Shown here one piece after another: positions 1-11,602 of a stretch of DNA of 64,000 nucleotides. The DNA comes from Otis tarda (Eukaryota; Chordata; Aves; Otidiformes; Otididae). The stretch spans positions 58,791,001 through 58,855,000 of the forward strand of contig CM048552.1 in assembly GCA_026413225.1 (NCBI GenBank). Reading direction: 5' to 3'. The notes below the pieces were generated by a model. That model saw only the letters and a list, made by a program, of their open reading frames with translations, was not told where the DNA came from and made no database searches. Position 1 is the first letter of the stretch. Every line of letters starts with the position of its first letter. The position numbers and the translations under genes were made by a program.

Positions 1-117
1 CTATGTCAGAGAGTAAGTACCTATGTCAGGTACTTATATCAACTTATACTTATATCAAGTACCCCAACTTCTCTGTGTGTGTTAATCCTGCCACTGCCCT
101 GGAGCTGACAGAAGACT
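1..117. other. Left flank with short local repeats
   Basis: No gene is seen. The first 65 bases contain imperfect short repeats: CTATGTCAG occurs twice and ACTTATATCA twice. The sequence then becomes unique-looking until the CR1 copy begins. The exact 5' edge of that CR1 is uncertain by a few tens of bases. Confidence 0.4.
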
Positions 118-931
118 TTCTATGGAGACCCACTTGGAGATGACAAGGTGCAAAAGTCCATGGGACCTGATGAAGTGCATCCGCGGGTCCTGAGGGAACT
201 GGCGGATGAAGTTGCCAAGCCACTGGCCATCATATTTGAGAAGTCGTGGCGGTCTGTTGAGGTCCCCGATGACTGGAAGAGGGGTAACATAACCCCCATT
301 TTTAAAAAGGGTAGCAAGGAAGACCTGGGCAACTAGAAGCCCGTCATTCTCACCTCTGTGCCTAGCAAGGTCGTGGAGCAGATTCTCCTGGAAACCATGC
401 TAAGGCAGATGGAGAGCAAGGAGGTGGTTGGCTTCACCAAGGACAGATTGCGCCTGACCAGTTTGGTGGCCTTCTATGATGGGGTGACAGCATAAGAGGG
501 CTGGAGCACCTCTTCTATGAGGACAGGCTGAGAGAGTTGGGGTTGTTCAGCCTGGAGAAGAGAAGGCTCCGGGGATAACTTGTAGCGGTCTTCCAGTACC
601 TCAAGGGGGCCTACAAGAAAGATGAGAAGAGATTGTTCAGTAGGGCCTGTTGCGACAAGAGTAGGGGCAATGGTTTTAAAATAGAGGCAGGTAGATTTAG
701 ATTAGATATTAGGAAAAAAATTTTTACAATGAGGGTTGTAGAACACTGGAACAGGTTGCCCAGAGAGGTGGTGGATGCCACATCCCTGGAAACATTCAAG
801 GCCAGGTTGAATGAGGCTCTGAGCAACCTGATCTAGTTGGGGATGTCCCTGCTCCTTGCAGGGGGGTTGGACTAGATGACCTTTGAAGGACCCTTCCAAC
901 CCTAACCATTCTATGATTCTATGATTCTGTG
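118..931 (+). mobile_element. CR1 LINE, 5'-truncated and internally deleted
   Basis: The 5' part encodes a fragment of the CR1 ORF2 reverse transcriptase N-terminal region, with [17 protein letters not shown] and [20 protein letters not shown] readable from 166 on. An in-frame TAG at 334-336 sits where the family normally continues into its RPV.LTSVP segment. The frame goes on to VAFYDGVTA and stops at about 492. From about 499 the text is CR1 3' terminal sequence (GGGCTGGAGCACCTC onward), so the catalytic palm of the reverse transcriptase is absent. The element ends with three octamers at 908-931: ATTCTATG, ATTCTATG, ATTCTGTG. These are the CR1 3' signature and fix the plus orientation. The copy is dead. 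Family assignment is very secure; subfamily is not determined. Confidence 0.95.
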
Positions 932-3900
932 ACTGTTGCATTCAGGACATTAAAGAAACAGGCTTAAATTGAACTTAGGGAAGCATGTTCTGTTGATGGC
1001 TAAATCCTCAGTTATGAAAAAAAAAAAGATGCAATAAGCAAGAGATACACACTTGCACTTCCAAAGGATAGAAGCAGAAGAGGCAGGTCTGCTTCTGAGA
1101 GATGCTCAAAGAAGCAATAGGGGCTTGCTTGCTTCCAAGGAGATGTTTAATGTAGTATCATCATCTGTATCCTGGGGCAGAAGTGCAGCAGGAACTGTCA
1201 GCCAGATCGCTCCACAAGTAGAGGGATCAAAGCATAAAAACAAATGGTACTGCTCAAGAATGTCAGATTTCATTTGGAAAGCAATTTTATTGTGTGGTTA
1301 CTAAGGTGTTATTACTATTCCAGCTAAAGGAAAAATATTCTAAATTGATATATCTTAATTGGTTGAGAGGAATATCTGCCAGTGCAGAGAGGAGCAACAG
1401 ACTTTTAGAGTAATAATGGAATTACCTGCCCCTACTGCGCTTTTTATCATTAGATCTCAAAACACTTTACAAGAGGAAGTCAACTTCACTATTTACATTT
1501 TATAGAAATAGTTCATGAAGTTGATATAAGACTTCTGTTACGCCTCCATACACTAGGAAAGGATTTTGTAATGGAACAAGCTGTCTTTTGTAATGGCAAA
1601 TCACTACTATTTAATTAAGCTAGCAATGGGATGATACTCATCAGCAGTTTTAAAATATCCCTGACTCCACACCTTTGGGAATATCACTTTTATAGTCAAA
1701 TAAGAAAATACACAAAACATAAGATTTGCATTTCAGCTTTATTGTCTTTTTTATTTCCATAACTACCACTAAAGCCTTTCCTCCTGGACAAGGAAGAGTA
1801 ATTACCTGCAATATAGAATGTGCAAAAGTTCAGTGAAGTGGCACAATTATCTAATGGCTTATTTAGGGATGCACATAACCAGAGCAAAGAGGCGACAGTT
1901 CTTTATACTAGCTGAAGTTGCATTTCCTGAATTCCTCTTCAGAAGCACAGTGTGTGTCTTTGATCATGGCAGTTCACTTTTCTGAATGTCTGTTGGGGCA
2001 ATGACCTGTTTAAAGTCTGAAATTTTCAAACACAGAAGAAACGCACCTTGTTGTTAGTATTCCAAGTATTATCCTCATTTGAGAATATAGGCTTGATATT
2101 GTGTGTGTGCATGACACTGTACAGCATGTATGCGCACTCAGAGAATTTACTGATCCTGAGGTGGATTTCTTGGTTTTCAGAGAGCACATTCACAAGGGGT
2201 ATATGATATCTTGAATAGGTCTCTCTCTTCTTGTAGGATGGTAGTGGCCTTCTTTTTCAGTTCATAGTTGTTCAACATTGAAAAAAACAAAACCAAAACC
2301 CAAACCAGATACCTTCAGAAATCGTCTCTGCTTTATTGTGACTCTCCTTTGACATTTCTACCATGTAAAGCTTGTAATTAGGAAACATCCTGACATATAC
2401 TTTCATGCAAACTGTAGGTAAAAGCATGCTGAAGGTGATCCCACAAGTAGTCACATCCTCATCCACTGTTCTGCTGAGCAGGCTTTCCAAACACAGCACA
2501 TCATTGTCTTGTGTTCATTCCCTAATCTCCAGAGTTAATTCATTAAAACAGAAAAAGAAAATGAAAAAGAAAAAGAACAGTTTGCTTCTTTCATTAGTAT
2601 TGTTATTAAATAATACATTAAAAAATAATAACATTTCATTTTCTCCTCTTTTGAATGTACTTTTTCTCCTACTTAGTGAGTCCTGTTGTCTCAGAGCATG
2701 ATTTGCTCCACTGGAGTAGTAGGATTGCATACAGGCATGCTCATACTAGCTTTGGACTCTACCTCTCCAATACCCATGGCAGTACAGAACTCAGCCTAGA
2801 ATAAATATTTGAGCATGTGGTGCCTCAGACCAGTTTTACTGTCTGCTCTAAACTTAGCCCTACTATTGCTATGCTGGTAGAAGTTTCAATGGGTCTATAT
2901 GAGCTGTAGTTAGAACTACAACAATGGTTTAGTAAACCATCATTTTTATTTTTTCTCAACACTTGTTTTCCTCCAGATATTTTGTTTTCCTTTATTAGGT
3001 TTTTATTTAATTATTTTCCCCCTCCAATATCGGGGCAGAAACAGAGTACAATCGCACTACAAACCCATATGATGTATCTTCTAGAAGACTGTATACTATA
3101 ATTCCTGGTGCCACTTCATCTTGGTGATTTCCTACACAAATCTGTTAGCCATTAGTGATGCTGCTGGGGAAGAAGCTTCAGAAGAGGGTGGCACAGAGTA
3201 CTAATCAGGGAGAACAGGCCAAGGGGGGCTGCTTGGGCAGTGAGGTGGCTCTCTTATTCTTCTACAGTACCTACTAAGCTAATGCCAGGAAACTAATTCC
3301 TTTGGCATATACAGTAACCTCCCAAATTCCAAGACAGCATATAGAAGCTGTTCCACAGCACCCAGTGCCTGCCAGCTCAGGAAAATGTGTGATGGGATGT
3401 GGGATCGTGAGTCCAGGGTGAGAAACCGCAAGGATGTATCATTCATTACCACCACCCACAGCATGCCTGCAGATGTGGGACCTGAGAACAGAGTGCTAGC
3501 GTGGAGAATGTCAGCATGCAGAAGTGTGGTAGGCTGCCGTATGTTGGCAAGCACAAGATTACCTAACCCATGGTTAGCATGCAGTGTAGGCAGGTTTTAA
3601 TAGCAAAGTTCAGACCGTGATGTGCTAATTAAAGAAGAGGTTGTCCTAGTTGCTAAGGAAATTAATGCTTTCTGTATTGGTGCTTCTACCCCAACAAAGC
3701 ATGTTCTCAGATGTCCCTCTGGTTGCATTTGTCAGAAAGAGGGATCAGGGCTTGGTATTATTGCTTCTGTGATTACGGTGCTCCTGTGACCTGATTTTCA
3801 GGTCAAGAGTTGTAGGTGAATGGGATGCCAGGGAAAAGTGGTTTAAAGCACTCCTTCATTGGGTCTGTCACTATTGTCTGGTGACAAGCTCCTCTTAAAA

Positions 3901-6900
3901 CTAGTGGTTTCAGGGTCTATTGTTTTGTTTTTTAAGCTTGGCTCTGCTTTTCTTTTTTTTTTTTTTGGAAAGATGCAGTTCAGACTAGGAGATTTGTATG
4001 CTTTAAAATTGGCCTAACTGTCATCTCTTCTGTAAGACAAAGGTTGACTGAGTGTTGGAGCCAGTCCTATGTAATGGTTTGAATTTTTTATTAGTAAAGT
4101 AGCTGGCTACCACCAGACAGGCATCTTCCTTAGCTTAGTCTCATGAGAAAGCATCCTCTGATTCATTATTCCTCTATCGTAATACATACTGTGCATAGGC
4201 AGCTGCTAGATGCATAAGGATACATCAACATCAACAGGACGGAAAACTGCATATTGTGAAGTTAATGTGTAAGTGAAAAACTGTCTTCATGGGATGGTCC
4301 ATTGCTGGCTGCTAGTCCCACAGCAACCTCGTCATCCTTCATTCTCAGTGTGAGATTTACATCAGTCCCAGCTTGAAACTTAAATGATTGTGTACAGCAT
4401 CTTAAAAGCAATTTTTTTCTTTCCCCTCTGCATCCTCTATGGAAACTCTGTTACCAGCACTACAAATCTTTCTCCTCTGTCACTCTCTGGGGCAATGGTT
4501 GCCTGGCTGTAACTTTGTCTCTGTGAGATCCCAGAGCCATGATCCTCCTGTGTCATGGAGATGGGCAACAATAATAAAATTCTCATTAAGAGAAAATTGC
4601 CTTTGTCTTTGGGATGCAATAGAGCTCTACATTAAACTTCAGTTTCCAGTATGCTGGACCACTGTATTTTTTTCTTTCTATGCTTTTATTTCCTGAAGTA
4701 ATATTCCTCTAGCTGCCTATTATACTGGAACACATTCCCTTTACTTCATCCGCTCCCCTCACACCTCAGTGCAGATGTTGCGGCATCTGGCATCACCCCT
4801 CCCTACCAGCTGGTTCATTGCTGCATTCTCCAAAGAATAAGTTGCCATTTTCCAAAGACCCTTGAAGTCACAGAGTTCCACTTCTAACTTTCTCTCTCTG
4901 AGGATTCTAACCCCAGTGTGACATTTATTTCTCCTTTAAAAATGTTCCCTCTGAAATTTTATCTGGTCTAATTTTGCATTGCAAACTCTGCAATATCCTT
5001 TCACTAATTCAAATGTTTCATCTGCATTGCACTCTGCAGAAAGGGGCTGTGAAACCCTCGTAATACAAAAATCATTAGATGAACTTGAAATTGGACTTGA
5101 CAAAGGAGCAGGAACCTCTTGCTGCCCCAGACTCATAGCAGAGACTGGAACCTGCCAGCATTTCCTGCAGCCTGCTGGAGGCAGATATGGGCTGTTAGAC
5201 TTGAAATAGTTGGGAAAAAGTTCTGAGAGAAGGAAAGACAGCAACAGCTAAGCCTGAGTCACTTTGCGTTGATGTTTTGGTTGTTGGTTTGCTTGGGTTT
5301 TTTTTTCGAACAATCTTTCTGTTAATAAAGGCAGAAGCAGAAGGATGAGACCTTGGTGCTATGATGAAGGCAATATTTTCATTTGCATTTTGGTGGGGGT
5401 TTCATCAGTTTACAAGGAGGGACAAAAGCAGCTGCGAACATTCTCAGTGTCTGTTGTGTGAAGAACTGGGAGTGCTGATGTGGGGGAAACATTTGCCATA
5501 ATTAGGCATTATTAGTCTCAGTGGTCAATGTTTGTCAGAAATTCATACTGTCTGACACAGTCTTGGTCTGTGATGAAGGCTAGTGCTTCAGTCCCTGACA
5601 AATTAACAGGAAACCAAGATCAACAGACATCTTTAAAGACCTTTGCTATATTTAAAATGTACTAACCATATTCAGATTGCTTGGAACAAACTGCTTGGAT
5701 AAGATGTTAATGCATTTATTGGAGATGTTGACATTTAATAAATGAATTTACTTTCAGCATGATCCATAGTGGGCAATAAAAGGGGACAGGAGTCCTTGAA
5801 AGATGAAAAGAACTCTTAAAATTTAGGGATTGTTTTCTACACTGTATTTAAATCAAATATATAAGTTCTTGCTTAAATTCGAAGTTCATTTGTACTCAGA
5901 GTGAATACTGATAAAATGCCCTCTCCTTTTTGTAAGAGATCAGATCAGGGATAGGCTCAGCCCTTTAATCTTAACTTTTGATTTGGTGTGTAACATTTGG
6001 AGAGTGACTGACTACACCTCTTCAATGCATAAGATCAGAGTGGGCAGGAGCCAACATAGCTGTTTTGTCGTTCCCACTTAACCTCTATAGGATTATCGTT
6101 ATTTTACTCATTAATGTTTCACTGCCTGTCATCACATTCACTGGTCTCTCTATTCAAGTTGGTTACTGATGGGACAGTTGCGCTCAATAGTTAATTACTT
6201 GTCAAATTACTCACTACTTCCGCTTGTGAGACACATCTTTAGGTGGTATAGAAAGTGTACTGCATTTCCAAGGAGAAGGTTACAAAATTAACTAAAGGTA
6301 TTTTGAATGTTTCACAAATTGGATGAGATTTGTTGAGCTAGCCATTGTGCACACTGAGAAATCTGTGGGCTGCAATTCAGAAGATGTGTTTAGTCTTCCC
6401 TGCTTCTCCTCTACTATTTTCTCCCAGATTTCATAATTACTTCCTTCAGTTCTCAGAAACAGCAAAGTATCTTTTTCCTTCATCCTTTGTGTTTATTTTT
6501 GCATAGGTCTCTGGCTCCATTGTCCACCTCCACCGTTTCTTTCACCATGCTGCAATCTTTTCTCCTTGCCATACCCCTCTCCCCCTCCTCTTCCCCTTCT
6601 TTTCCCCTCACATGTTCTTAATTCTTATTTTTATTTACTGACTTTTGGGGACTTGCATTCAAAGACCGTATTCTTGCTCTGACATTCCCAACCTCCTCTG
6701 GAGGCCAGGTGTCCATCAGTGTTCCTAATTCTCCACCAACTTGTCCCTGCTTATGGCTGGAGCATTGGCTTCTTGTCATAGCTGTAGAGGAAGGAGCAAA
6801 TGACTCTTGTAATATTGGCAGCCATCTTTCCTTCCGTCCCATGTGCTCCTTCTCATGTAGCAATATCCATCCGTTCTGTACAATTCATGAAAAAGTCATA

Positions 6901-7219
6901 TAAGGGGGCAATTTTGCATTTTCCAGCATGCTGTTACCACCAGCATCTTAGGAGTTGAGCTCTGAGTTGGATACCAAGTGTATACTAAGATTACGTAAAG
7001 TTCTAATGAGGTTGTGTCTTATTGCTAAAGGAGAAGATCCTCTTATGGGCATTTCCCATGCTCTTTATAGAATAGCAGTTAAAAAAAAAAAGGTTGCTAA
7101 TTTTCAGTGCCTACAACAGCACAAGCATTTAGATGTATATATTCCCAGATGAGAACCAGCATTAACAGTGAGTTAAAGCTTTTAGGCTGTAAATCCCACT
7201 AATGCAAGCCATAAAGGAC

Positions 7220-7242
7220 AAAAAAAAAAAAAAAAAAAAAAA
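7220..7242. repeat. Poly(A) run, 23 bases
   Basis: An uninterrupted run of 23 A. No recognisable retroposed body lies upstream, so I do not call it a retroposon tail. Confidence 0.9.
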
Positions 7243-8278
7243 GAAACCAAGACATAAGCAGCAAAGTTCTTCAGTGCCTTGCCTGTGCTCCGCACAATTG
7301 TTTTTTATTCTGGCTGCCTTTTACTCCCCCCCACTGCCCAGATGTTTCCACTTGCACCCATGAATTACTGCTTTAACAAATCAAGGGAGTCTGGAAACAC
7401 ATTAAGTGAGTAGATCACAAATTTAGAAAAGAGGTTCTTATAACTACAGAAGTACAGAAGTCAGGTTGATTTATTTTTTCCTCTCTGAAGAGAACATGTG
7501 TCAAACTGAAAAACTAGCTCTATATCACATACAGATTACTACTTAAGAACTTATTTCCCAAAACAATGTTGTCATAACACCATCAGTAAATTCCATCTAA
7601 CTAGTTCTTCTTTACTGTGCACCTTTTGGTTCTCTCTGAAACAATTACTTATGTCATAATAAATTCACACTGTTTAATTATTTTTTCAAATAAAGGGATG
7701 GGTAAGAATAGAGGAACAGAGCAGATGTTTGCCAGAATCAGTAGAGAGATTCAGTATCTGATGAGACATACCTCAAGTGCATTTTTAGTGGAGAGCCTGC
7801 AGTTCTAGGAGGGGATTCTGCATAACTCATTCACCATCTTACAGTTCAGAACACAGTGAGACCCTTATTTTTTGTGTACGTGAATGCGAGATAAGGTTTT
7901 AAAGAATTTACAGATCTGTCTCCTTGGGGGGGTGTGTTTTGACTGTTGCTTTTAGAAAGGTGGCAAGTTTAGTTATATGGAATGTTGATAGCACTGTATG
8001 AAATTATTTATCTCTCACCCAGAACTACTAAGAGTAATACATTTAGGAGGTATTTCTTAATAGAAAAAAAAATGTAGTAAGCTTTTCCTGGAGTTAGTTA
8101 GAAAAAAAACCCAAACAACTAACAACCATTTAAGTGTACAACTGCATGCAGCAATCCTACCTAATAATCTCTAATAATGATAAATGGTTCATGCACATTC
8201 AATTTCCACCTGCCTTCTGTTCACATATTGTCCCAGATTGGGTCACCTTCTACCATTCCAAATCTCTTAAGAAGCTGC

Positions 8279-8302
8279 TTTGTTTGTTTGTTTGTTTGTT
8301 TG
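8279..8302. repeat. (TTTG)6 microsatellite
   Basis: Six perfect TTTG units. They sit inside an accidental 183-codon open frame, where they encode repeated Leu/Cys/Phe/Val residues. Confidence 0.95.
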
Positions 8303-10610
8303 ACAAATCCTACCAAAGAGGTGAACAGGGCAGATCAATTTTTGTAATTAAATCAGAGGGGATTTTTGGTATACACGTAAGCCCCAATCCTGCAAAGCAA
8401 AGCCAGCTCAACACTTCCCACAACATATGCAAAATGCAACGTTTCTGCCTCAAAGCAGAGGAACTAAGGATGGGGCTGCTATTGCTATGGGAAAGGAATT
8501 GGAGGGAGACAGGCTGTAGACCGTGTGGAAAGTGTCTACCTCCAGCAACTCTGAGAGGCTGGGTAGCACGTTGCTGGACACAACACTGCTGGAGAGGCTT
8601 CTCAGCACCCGTAGACTTTGGTGACTCAGTAAGGCTAGAGATCAGATCTCCAGTCTTGTCCCAAAGAGTTTCAAACCTTCACTAAGCCACAGCACTTGCA
8701 ACAAGCTCTGGAAAATTCCTGAGCTCCTGCAGCTTAACATCACAAAAACATGTAAATATAAAGAACCTATCTGAGATAATTTGCAGTGACTGCTAAAACT
8801 CATTTGTAATTTCGTCACCCTTTTAGTCCCCTTGAACTCACGTTACACAGCACGTGCAGAATCCTATCTAATTTCCATTTGTTTGGGGGATAGTTTTTAA
8901 CATGCATGCCAATTAGAAGCTATGGAATTTTTCTCATTAATAGCCTTAACCAGTAAAAAAGACATTTATGCCCGCATTTCCACCAGTTACATTCCAGCCT
9001 GGTGTACTGCTGTGTTCATTTAATCTAAAATTTATAAGTATATGATGCAACTCTTGGGTTCCTTCCTCTTTGTTCACCACTCCCTCCAAGTCCACTCTGT
9101 AGTGTTATTTATGGCGTCTGGTTTGCTTTGACACTGTCCTCCCCTGGGTTTAAATAGCCAATGTGCTGTTGATGTGGTTCTTCAGGAACTAATGTCTAGG
9201 TCTCAGGAAAGCAATAGTTTTGAGCAGCAGTACAGAGGCAAAGCTGGTAACAGCCGTAGTAGCTACTGGAAGAGGCTAAGAAATGGAGTGTACACTTTAC
9301 CCATTTGCAGAATCATTTTCTCTACTACCCTGTTTAGCCTTGTCAGGCTGACAACGTTATGCAAGGTCCCCAGACAATTGTTGTGACTATTTGCCCTCAA
9401 GTAGTGCTGAGAGTCATTTGGGATTTTGACACTCATGTTGGCAGTTTGGTGTTGAAGAATGGATCCTTCAGAAATATGGTAAGGAAGCATGGTGCTCAGT
9501 ACCCAGGAGATAGATGAAGTTTTGAAAGCTGATGATGGAAATTTCTTTTCTCTTTCCTGCTCAGAGGGGAGTAGGTGTGAATTTAAAGTGGTGTGGACAG
9601 AACATATTTAGTGTTGTATTTCTTAATAATTTTTATCAACTATTTATCCTCCTGCATTTACTCTTCCGACTTAATTCAATATTAGAAAATAAGTCTATAT
9701 CTTTCTGTCCCTGGTGAAATAACACGCTCCTAATGGAAGCATGCATATTACTTTCAGACTCCTAGAGTTAGCAGCCTGCTAAGAAGGAGATGACACATCC
9801 ATTTGAGACAATCATCTCCAGTCTCCAGAGAAAGGCAGGCACCCCAAGGTCGGCAAACATTCTCTTCTGAGTCCTAAACTTTTGTTTACAAAAGTAAAAA
9901 AAATAAAAGGTATCTGTATGTTTGCATCAAAATTAATTGAAAAGTACAGAGCTGTGGAGCTATGGACCTTGTTGTGTAACCCTGTCATTCAAGGGATGTT
10001 AATCAGTCCAATACATGTTAAGATTCTGAGGCAGTGTCTCACTAGACTTGGTGTGGAACCACACAGCTACCCTATGGACAAGCTGGAGACAGAGTCTACT
10101 GAAATTTTCTTCAAAGGATGCCTCTCAAGTAGCATGTTAAGCATCAATTATATCAGAGATGCAAAAACTATGCTGAAACTCCATTGCACTGCATATCCGA
10201 GGCATATTTCAGAATTCTCAAGCTCTCTGGCCAACCCAAACATCTTGTGATGATTGGTTTCAATCATGTCCTTCTGAGGCTATTCTGTGCAGCAGAGGAA
10301 ATGGAAAATTAGTATTTTCCCAAAAGCTACCTCCTTTCCTAGCAGAAGGAACATAGGTCTAGAAAATTGACTGGAACATAATATTAATTCAGATGGTGTA
10401 ATTCCTCTTTCAAATCAGCCTTCTAATGTCTTAAGACAGTATGCTCTGCCTGCACCTCCACTGGATTTGACATTTTGTCACCTGAAGTTAGGTGTATGGA
10501 CATTCTGCTACAAGTTACTGCAGGAAAGGTAGCCCCAACTTTCTTTGTTCTGAGCCTAAATCTGCACAACAGTAGCGAGAGAGATTATAAAAAGAATCAT
10601 TGTGTGTACC

Positions 10611-11602
10611 TGTATTGGGTTTGTGTGGCAAGGTTTTGGGGGGGCTAGTATAGGGGTGGCTTCTGTGAAAAGCTGCTAGAAGCTCCCCCCATGTCCAATA
10701 GAGCCAACACCAACTGGCTCCAAGATGGACCTGTCACTGGTCAAGGCCAAGCCGATCAGCGATAGTGGTAGCATCTCTGTGATAACATATTTAAGAAGGG
10801 GAAAAAACTGCTGTGAAAACAGTAGCGGAGAGAGGAGTGAGATGTGAGAGGAACAACTCTGCAGACACCAAGGTCATTGAAGAAGGAAGAGGAGGAGCTG
10901 CTCCAGGCACCGGAGCAGAGATTTCTCCTGCCTCCTGTGGTGCAAACCTTGGTGAGGCAGGCTGCGCCCCTGCAGCCCATGGAGGCTCACGGTGGGCAGA
11001 TATCCACTTGCAGCCCATGGAGGACCCCACGTGGGAGCAGGTGGATATGCCAGAAGGAGACTGTGACCAGACTCTGTGGGAAGCCCATGCTGGAGCAGGC
11101 TCCTGGCAGGACCTGTGGCCCCGTGGAAGGGACACATGTTGGAGCAATTTGTGAAGAACTGCGCCCTGCGGGAAGGACTCACACTGGAGAAGTTTGTGGA
11201 GGATTGACTCCTGTGGGAGGGACCCCATGATGGAGCAGCAGAAGAGTGTAAGGAGTCCTTCCCCTTAGGAGGTAGGAGTGGCACAAATCATGTGTGATCA
11301 ACTAACAGCAACCCCCATTCCCCATCCCCCTGTAAGAAGTGAGTGATAGGGGGGAAGGTGTTTTAAGATTTTGGTTTTATTTTTCATTACCTTACTCTGA
11401 TTTGATTAGTAATAAAATAAACTAATTTCCCCAAATTGAGTCTGTTTTGCCTGTGACAGTAACTGGTGAGTGATCTCTCCCTGTCCTTATCTTGACCCGC
11501 GAGCCTTTCATTCTGTTTTCTCTCCCCTGTCCAGCTGAGGAGGGGGAGTGATAGAGTGGCTTTGATGGGCACCTGGCATCCAGCCAGGGTCAACCTGCCA
11601 CA
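10611..11602 (+). mobile_element. Solo LTR of an avian endogenous retrovirus (copy A)
   Basis: The element starts TGTATTGGGTTTGTGTGG and ends GGTCAACCTGCCACA, giving the TG...CA termini of a retroviral LTR. It is flanked by GTACC (10606-10610) and GCACC (11603-11607), a 5-bp target-site duplication with one mismatch. A TATA-like ATATTTAAG lies at about 10788-10796, and a polyadenylation signal AATAAAATAA at 11411-11420, both in the order expected for a plus-strand LTR. No gag, pol or env sequence adjoins it, so it is a solo LTR left by recombination between two LTRs. The overlapping open frames inside it (10791-11284, both strands) come from an internal tandem repeat and are not genes. Its 3' third matches the minus-strand LTR at 46,681-47,766 in outline. 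Confidence 0.88.
10971..11264 (+). repeat. Degenerate tandem repeats inside LTR copy A
   Basis: Two related blocks are visible. GCAGCCCATGGAGG occurs at about 10972 and 11010, 38 bp apart. Then TGGAG(C/A)A-initiated units begin at 11091, 11140, 11185 and 11231, spaced 49, 45 and 46 bp. Each of these carries a GGGA(G/A)GGAC-like core before the next unit. Because the spacing is near a multiple of three, stop codons are few and spurious overlapping open frames result. Confidence 0.75.

Larger units (their letters stand above)
932..10610. other. Intergenic or intronic DNA, no gene recognised
   Basis: This is AT-rich sequence without a recognisable coding exon, RNA gene or full-length transposon. 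It holds homopolymer and A/C-rich or G/T-rich tracts (for example 2282-2305 and 5274-5308), a 23-A run at 7220-7242 and a TTTG repeat at 8279-8302. The longest open frame is 183 codons at 8134-8685, plus strand. It runs through the TTTG repeat and resembles no family I know. If the minus-strand donor at 20,797 is real, this region could lie in an intron of that divergent transcript, but nothing here proves it. Confidence 0.6.

Noticed and set aside
8134-8685. 183-codon plus-strand frame
   Set aside because: It runs through the (TTTG)6 microsatellite, has no recognisable domain and no flanking gene structure. Probably chance.
10791-11284. Open frames of 113-145 codons on both strands
   Set aside because: They fall inside the LTR repeat array, whose period of about 45 bp suppresses stops.
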